Source: Sphingomonas sp. UNC305MFCol5.2
Lineage (GTDB): Bacteria > Pseudomonadota > Alphaproteobacteria > Sphingomonadales > Sphingomonadaceae
DNA: 64,000 nucleotides
Direction: 5' to 3'
NCBI RefSeq assembly: GCF_000712135.1
Contig: NZ_JOOE01000001.1
Coordinates: 868,001-932,000, forward strand
Shown here: piece by piece, positions 60,395 through 64,000 of the stretch
How the letters are laid out: each line of letters begins with the position of its first letter
Position numbering within the stretch: position 1 is the stretch's first letter
The notes under the pieces: generated by a model
Seen by the model: the letters and a program-made list of their open reading frames with translations, nothing else
Databases searched by the model: none
What the model was told of the DNA's origin: nothing
Program-made: the position numbers and the translations under genes

Positions 60395-62721
60395 TTCGCG
60401 GCCTCACTCAGTGTGGCGCGTTCGACCGCGTAGAAGGGATCCGAAAGCGGCGAAGTGAACTGGAAGCACAAATCCGCGTCCCCCTGCATCGCCGGCAACG
60501 TGCCCGAGAAGCTGAACCGCGTCGGGGCGGTTTCCGGATCAGGCAGCGGGAAACTGGCAACGACGAGCGGCTCGATCGTCTTGTCCTTAGCCGCAGCGAT
60601 ACAGCGTGCGGAGATCACCAGCTCGCCATGCGTGGTCACGTTGAAATGCGCGCGCAACGCCTTGGCTTCGTGCGCGAGGCCGTAATGCCGCGCCAGCCGC
60701 GCCACGTCGATCGTGAAGCTCTTCGCCATGTCGAGCGGAGCCGCCGGATAGGCGCTGCACGTGTCGAACAGATTGACGTTGAACACAGGCGCATTCTCCG
60801 TCGCCTCCGACGTCAGCGGTACACGCAGGCCGAACGCGCCGCGCGGACAGGCGACCAGCTCAGAGCTGGTCCGCGTGAGCAGTGCCGCGCGGCTGGTGTC
60901 GAAGCTACGCGGCCGAGCAGTCGGATTGCCCGCGGCATCGAATGCGGCGGCCTGAATCGTCACCCCCGGTTTCAGCGACAGCGGCGCTCTGTACACCGGC
61001 GATTTCGCGGTCGGGACCTTGCCGTCGAGCGTGTAGCGGATCGTGCCATATGGCGCCTGCGTCGCGAGCGCGACGCTTGCCCGGTTGGCGCGCAGCGCGT
61101 CGCCCCGCGTGCTCTGAAGATGGAAACCAACAGCAAAAGCGCTGTCGGCGACCTCTACCCCCGAGCGGCGCCAGCGCTGGACCTGCGGATCGAGCCGTGT
61201 GAGGAAGCCTATAAAATCGCGTTTCTCTTTGGCTGACCAGGTGATCTCGGCAATCGCGGCGGCGCGCGGGAAGATCATGTGCTGCACCTGATACGGAGTC
61301 GCCAGATATTCGCTCCACGCATTGCCCTGCGCGCCGAGCACATGCTTCGCCTTCTCGGCATCGATGCCCGCGGGCATCGGTTCGTATTTATAGACGTCGG
61401 CGAGCGTCTGGATCGAAAGCCGCCCGGGCGGCTCGTCGCTGCGATCACTCTGCAGGCTGTCGAGATACAAAGTAGGCGCAGGGCTCAGCACCACGTCGTG
61501 ATTCTGGTTCGCGGCATCGACCGCGCCCTTCTCGCCGCGCCACGACATCACCGAGGCCGAAGGCGGCAACCCACCTTCGAGGATCTCGTCCCAGCCGATC
61601 AGGCGGCGGCCCTTGCTCGCCAGATAGCTGCCGAATTCGTCGATCATCCAGCTCTGCAGCTGGTTCTCGTCCTTGAGCCCCAGTGCCTTGATCTGCGCCT
61701 GGACACGCGGAGAGCGCTCCCACTGATCCTTGACGGCCTCATCCCCCCCGAGATGGATGTACGTGCCGGGGAACACCGCCATCACTTCGTCGAGCACTTC
61801 CTTGACGAAGGCGACGCCCCTGGGGCCGGGATCGAACAGATAGGGATTCACGCCCCAATCGTGTGAAACTTCGGGCCGATCGCCGAACACCCCGAATTCG
61901 GGATAGGCGGCGACGAGCGCCTGTGCGTGGCCGGGCAGATCGATCTCGGGGACGATCGTGATGCCGCGCTCGGCGGCATAGGCCACCAGCGCCTTCAATT
62001 GTTCCTGCGTATAGAAACCGCCGACCTTGGCTCCCGGTGCGCCGCCGGTCGACGGGGGGGTGCGCCACCCGCCGATCTCGGTAAGCTTGGGATAGCGCTT
62101 GACCTCGAAGCGCCAGCCCTGGTCGTCGGTGAGGTGCAGGTGCAACGTGTTGAGCTTCACCGACACCATCTGGTCGACCACGGCGTAGATCGATGCGATC
62201 GGCTGAAAGTGACGTACCGGATCGAGCATCAGCCCGCGCCAGCCGAAACGCGGCGCATCCTCGATCGTCACCGCCGGCACCTTGACCGGTTTGCCGAAAG
62301 CTCGATCGGGGCTGAGCAGCTGGGCAATTGTCATCGCGCCGTACAGCAAACCGCGATCGCCCGAAGCGCTTATGCGGATGCCCTGGGGGTCCACCACGAC
62401 GCGATAAGCCTCCTCCCCTTGCACCGATGCGTCGCGAACGAGGGCGATCGCACCCTCGCCCTCACGCGTGGCCAGCGTGAGCCCACGCTCGACCTTGACA
62501 TGCGCCGCCAGCACGCGCGCCGCCGCGGCGGCACCGGCGTCGCCCGGCACCACGCCGATCACGGTCCCGTCGCGCACCGTGATACTGCCGGCCCCCTGCA
62601 CGATCGATTGGGGAAGCGGGGTCAGCGGAAGCGGATCGGCGGACTGCGCCAGTAGAGGGGAACCAAACAGCAACACCGCCCAACCGACACGGCGCAGCTG
62701 CAGCACCCCAACAACCCGCAT
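60391..62721 (-). CDS. GH20 beta-N-acetylhexosaminidase
   Basis: Exported hexosaminidase of 776 residues. A signal peptide (to about 26) is followed by the GH20b domain, then the catalytic barrel with the Asp327-Glu328 pair in HLGGDEAVKDQWE, LHLHLTDDQGWRFE and VPEIDLPGHAQA. C-terminal beta-rich domains follow (a chitobiase-like one at about 560-630). It removes terminal beta-GlcNAc or GalNAc by substrate-assisted catalysis. The ATG at 62721 is set by the signal peptide and GGGAGAA; the longer frame to 63018 would overlap the divergent regulator gene. First gene of the glycosidase operon. Confidence 0.94.
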   Translation of the reverse strand: MRVVGVLQLRRVGWAVLLFGSPLLAQSADPLPLTPLPQSIVQGAGSITVRDGTVIGVVPGDAGAAAAARVLAAHVKVERGLTLATREGEGAIALVRDASVQGEEAYRVVVDPQGIRISASGDRGLLYGAMTIAQLLSPDRAFGKPVKVPAVTIEDAPRFGWRGLMLDPVRHFQPIASIYAVVDQMVSVKLNTLHLHLTDDQGWRFEVKRYPKLTEIGGWRTPPSTGGAPGAKVGGFYTQEQLKALVAYAAERGITIVPEIDLPGHAQALVAAYPEFGVFGDRPEVSHDWGVNPYLFDPGPRGVAFVKEVLDEVMAVFPGTYIHLGGDEAVKDQWERSPRVQAQIKALGLKDENQLQSWMIDEFGSYLASKGRRLIGWDEILEGGLPPSASVMSWRGEKGAVDAANQNHDVVLSPAPTLYLDSLQSDRSDEPPGRLSIQTLADVYKYEPMPAGIDAEKAKHVLGAQGNAWSEYLATPYQVQHMIFPRAAAIAEITWSAKEKRDFIGFLTRLDPQVQRWRRSGVEVADSAFAVGFHLQSTRGDALRANRASVALATQAPYGTIRYTLDGKVPTAKSPVYRAPLSLKPGVTIQAAAFDAAGNPTARPRSFDTSRAALLTRTSSELVACPRGAFGLRVPLTSEATENAPVFNVNLFDTCSAYPAAPLDMAKSFTIDVARLARHYGLAHEAKALRAHFNVTTHGELVISARCIAAAKDKTIEPLVVASFPLPDPETAPTRFSFSGTLPAMQGDADLCFQFTSPLSDPFYAVERATLSEAAK

Positions 62722-62765
62722 CACGCTTCTCCCGCTGGCGCCCTGAAGGCGCGATCCGGTGATGT

Positions 62766-62878
62766 AACCAATATGGGTCCTGCGGCACAATAGCCACCTT
62801 CCGCCCCACTCCTTCCTGGACCACGAAAGTCCGATCGCGACCCCATATCCCCAGAATGGAAAGAGGAATACCAATATG
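62766..62878. promoter_or_regulatory. Two ACCAATATG direct repeats in the GH20-GntR divergent region
   Basis: ACCAATATG occurs at 62767-62775 (within AACCAATATGGGT) and again at 62870-62878 (within ATACCAATATGAAT), in the 251-base region between the divergent GH20 and GntR genes. The TACCA/TGGTA core matches dyads elsewhere in the locus and may bind the GntR protein. Nothing else is recognisable in this region. Confidence 0.4.
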
Positions 62879-62972
62879 AATCCACACCCATCCCATTGCT
62901 CGAGCGGGCGCGTTGCGTTAGCGTCGCGGCGACCAGGGGCGGGAGCCGCGGGGGCGCCGTGGGGGAAGATTG

Positions 62973-63710
62973 ATGGCATTCTCGGATCAGATCGGGCGTT
63001 TCCGCGAAGACAACCCATCTCCGCTCTACCTCCAGCTTCAGCAGCTCATCCGTGACGCGATCAGCTCCGATGTCCTCGCTCCGGGGGATGCGATCCCGCC
63101 CGAACGCGATCTTGCCGTCGAATATAATGTGGCGCGCATCACGGTCCGCAAGGCGATCGTCGGGCTCGTCGAGGAAGGTTTGCTTACTCGACGTCGCGGC
63201 GCGGGGACGTTCGTCACCGGGCGCGTCGAAAAAAGCTTCTCCAAGCTCTCCTCGTTCACCGAAGACATGGCCGCGCGCGGCCGCAAGGCCAGCAGCAGCT
63301 GGATTTCCCGCGCACCCGGCAAGGTGAACCCGGAAGAAGCAATGATGCTGGGCTTGTCGCCCGGCGCCCCGGTGCTCCGCTTCGCGCGAATCCGCTATGC
63401 CGATGACGAGCCGATGGCGCTCGAATTCTCGACCATCGCCGGCTACTGCCTAGCATCGGTCGATGTCGTGCAGGACTCGTTGTACGACGCGCTCGAAAAA
63501 GCCGGCAATCGCCCGGTGCGCGCGCTGCAGCGGCTCCGGGCAGTGCCGTTCGGTGGCGAACATGCCCGGATGCTGGGCGTGGATCCTGGTCACCCCGGCC
63601 TGCTGATCGAGCGGCGCGCGTTTCTGCGTGACGGCCGCGCCGCCGAAGTCACTCGCTCTTATTATCGGGGCGACGCCTATGATTTCGTCGCGGAGCTCAG
63701 CGACATCTAA
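62973..63710 (+). CDS. GntR-family regulator, HutC/NagR type with UTRA domain
   Basis: Transcription factor of 245 residues. The N-terminal GntR winged helix is clear (PLYLQLQQLIRDAISSDVLAPGDAIPPERDLAVEYNVARITVRKAIVGLVEEGLLTRRRGAGTFV), and a UTRA effector domain follows (about 90-240, FARIRYADDEPMALEFSTIAG). This layout is that of NagR/DasR-like repressors responding to amino-sugar phosphates, fitting a locus with a hexosaminidase. ATG at 62973; GGGGGAAG (62961-62968) lies upstream. Divergent from the glycosidase operon it probably represses. Confidence 0.93.
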   Translation: MAFSDQIGRFREDNPSPLYLQLQQLIRDAISSDVLAPGDAIPPERDLAVEYNVARITVRKAIVGLVEEGLLTRRRGAGTFVTGRVEKSFSKLSSFTEDMAARGRKASSSWISRAPGKVNPEEAMMLGLSPGAPVLRFARIRYADDEPMALEFSTIAGYCLASVDVVQDSLYDALEKAGNRPVRALQRLRAVPFGGEHARMLGVDPGHPGLLIERRAFLRDGRAAEVTRSYYRGDAYDFVAELSDI

Positions 63711-63749
63711 ATCCAGCGGCGTGGCGCTGCCCGCCAACCTTGGTCGATT

Positions 63750-63762
63750 TGGTACTATACCA
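63750..63762. promoter_or_regulatory. Perfect dyad TGGTA-CTA-TACCA after the GntR gene (candidate operator)
   Basis: 5-3-5 perfect inverted repeat, close to the GT-TA-AC-type operators of the HutC subfamily but one base longer. TGGTATGCTTTGG (63906-63918) and TGGTACGCTTTCG (63929-63941) follow in the same 290-base stretch to the window end, which contains no gene I can support. It may serve a gene beginning beyond 64000. Confidence 0.45.
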
Positions 63763-64000
63763 TTCGCTCTCAAGTCGCACCTTCTTACGGCCCAATCGCG
63801 TGCCACCCTCTCTCCGTTTCGATGCAGAAGGCGACACAACGCCGCAAAAACACGACAGAGGGCCCGATTATCGCGACATACGGAAAAGGCACCTGGTCGC
63901 CCAAATGGTATGCTTTGGTTATGTCGATTGGTACGCTTTCGCGATCCCGAACCGGATCGTGGCAAGCGGCAAGGCCGATGCGATCGGCAACCGGGAGTTG

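Noticed and set aside
62722..63018. N-terminal extension of the GH20 gene by 99 codons
   Set aside because: It would place the signal peptide internally and overlap the divergent GntR start; the ATG at 62721 with GGGAGAA is better.
63450..63965. 171-codon minus-strand frame over the GntR gene end
   Set aside because: Mostly antisense to the UTRA domain; no start signal or family feature.
1..64000. CRISPR array, prophage or transposase genes
   Set aside because: No regularly spaced direct repeats, phage structural genes or transposase domains were seen.

Overview
The window is GC-rich alphaproteobacterial chromosome and looks like Sphingomonas or a close sphingomonad. The evidence is a ChpT-type histidine phosphotransferase, an alphaproteobacterial RpoH next to an RluA-family synthase, a UrcA-family protein, a complete exosortase A (XrtA) polysaccharide locus, a long TonB-dependent receptor in front of glycosidases, and an ornithine-decarboxylase-like gene followed by a deoxyhypusine-synthase homologue (sym-homospermidine is the classical polyamine of Sphingomonas). 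No phage genes, insertion sequences with transposases or CRISPR arrays were found.

Layout. 1-4.5 kb: the start of a GGDEF-EAL c-di-GMP enzyme (cut by the window edge), parC, and a LysR regulator divergent from a UrcA-family gene. 5-8.1 kb: a 49-residue protein, a DUF4349 lipoprotein, and purC-purS-purQ. 8.1-13.5 kb: a glutathione transferase, a lipase-like hydrolase, a queuosine-precursor transporter coupled to a small membrane protein, tRNA-Arg(TCT), a beta-lactamase-fold serine hydrolase on a possible tRNA-linked islet, chpT, and a 48-residue membrane protein. 13.5-20 kb: housekeeping genes (JAB peptidase, RluA-type synthase, rpoH, mtgA, ybaB, dnaX) with the SRP RNA just upstream of dnaX. 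20-23.3 kb: ferredoxin plus two overlapping cysteine desulfurases, divergent from a hydrolase. 23.4-31 kb: a threonine-dehydratase operon with two tiny membrane proteins, the polyamine pair, a Sel1-repeat protein, an esterase, a MAPEG protein and a lone DUF2384 protein.

31.3-48.6 kb is an XrtA/PEP-CTERM exopolysaccharide locus. On the minus strand, read right to left, come acyl-CoA ligase, PLP decarboxylase, export lipoprotein, chain-length determinant, tyrosine autokinase, outer-membrane protein, ATPase, polysaccharide deacetylase, FemAB protein, glycosyltransferase, XrtA fused to EpsI, and an asparagine-synthase-like amidotransferase. An acyl carrier protein and two hydrolases diverge on the plus strand. 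Most of these genes overlap or nearly touch. Together they look like synthesis, modification and export of a surface polysaccharide and transpeptidation of PEP-CTERM proteins; no substrate protein is in the window.

48.7-64 kb holds trxB and then a carbohydrate-utilisation locus: a TonB-dependent receptor, GH29 alpha-L-fucosidase, GH3 beta-glycosidase with a PA14 insert, GH2 beta-mannosidase, GH20 beta-hexosaminidase and a divergent GntR/UTRA regulator. The enzyme set matches the linkages at the core of plant-type N-glycans (fucose, xylose, mannose, GlcNAc), and TGGTA/TACCA-type dyads recur in its intergenic regions as possible operators.

Non-coding structure of note: composite nested inverted repeats of about 135 bp at 23.3-23.5 and 45.1-45.2 kb and a related group at 26.2-26.4 kb, plus several clear rho-independent terminators.
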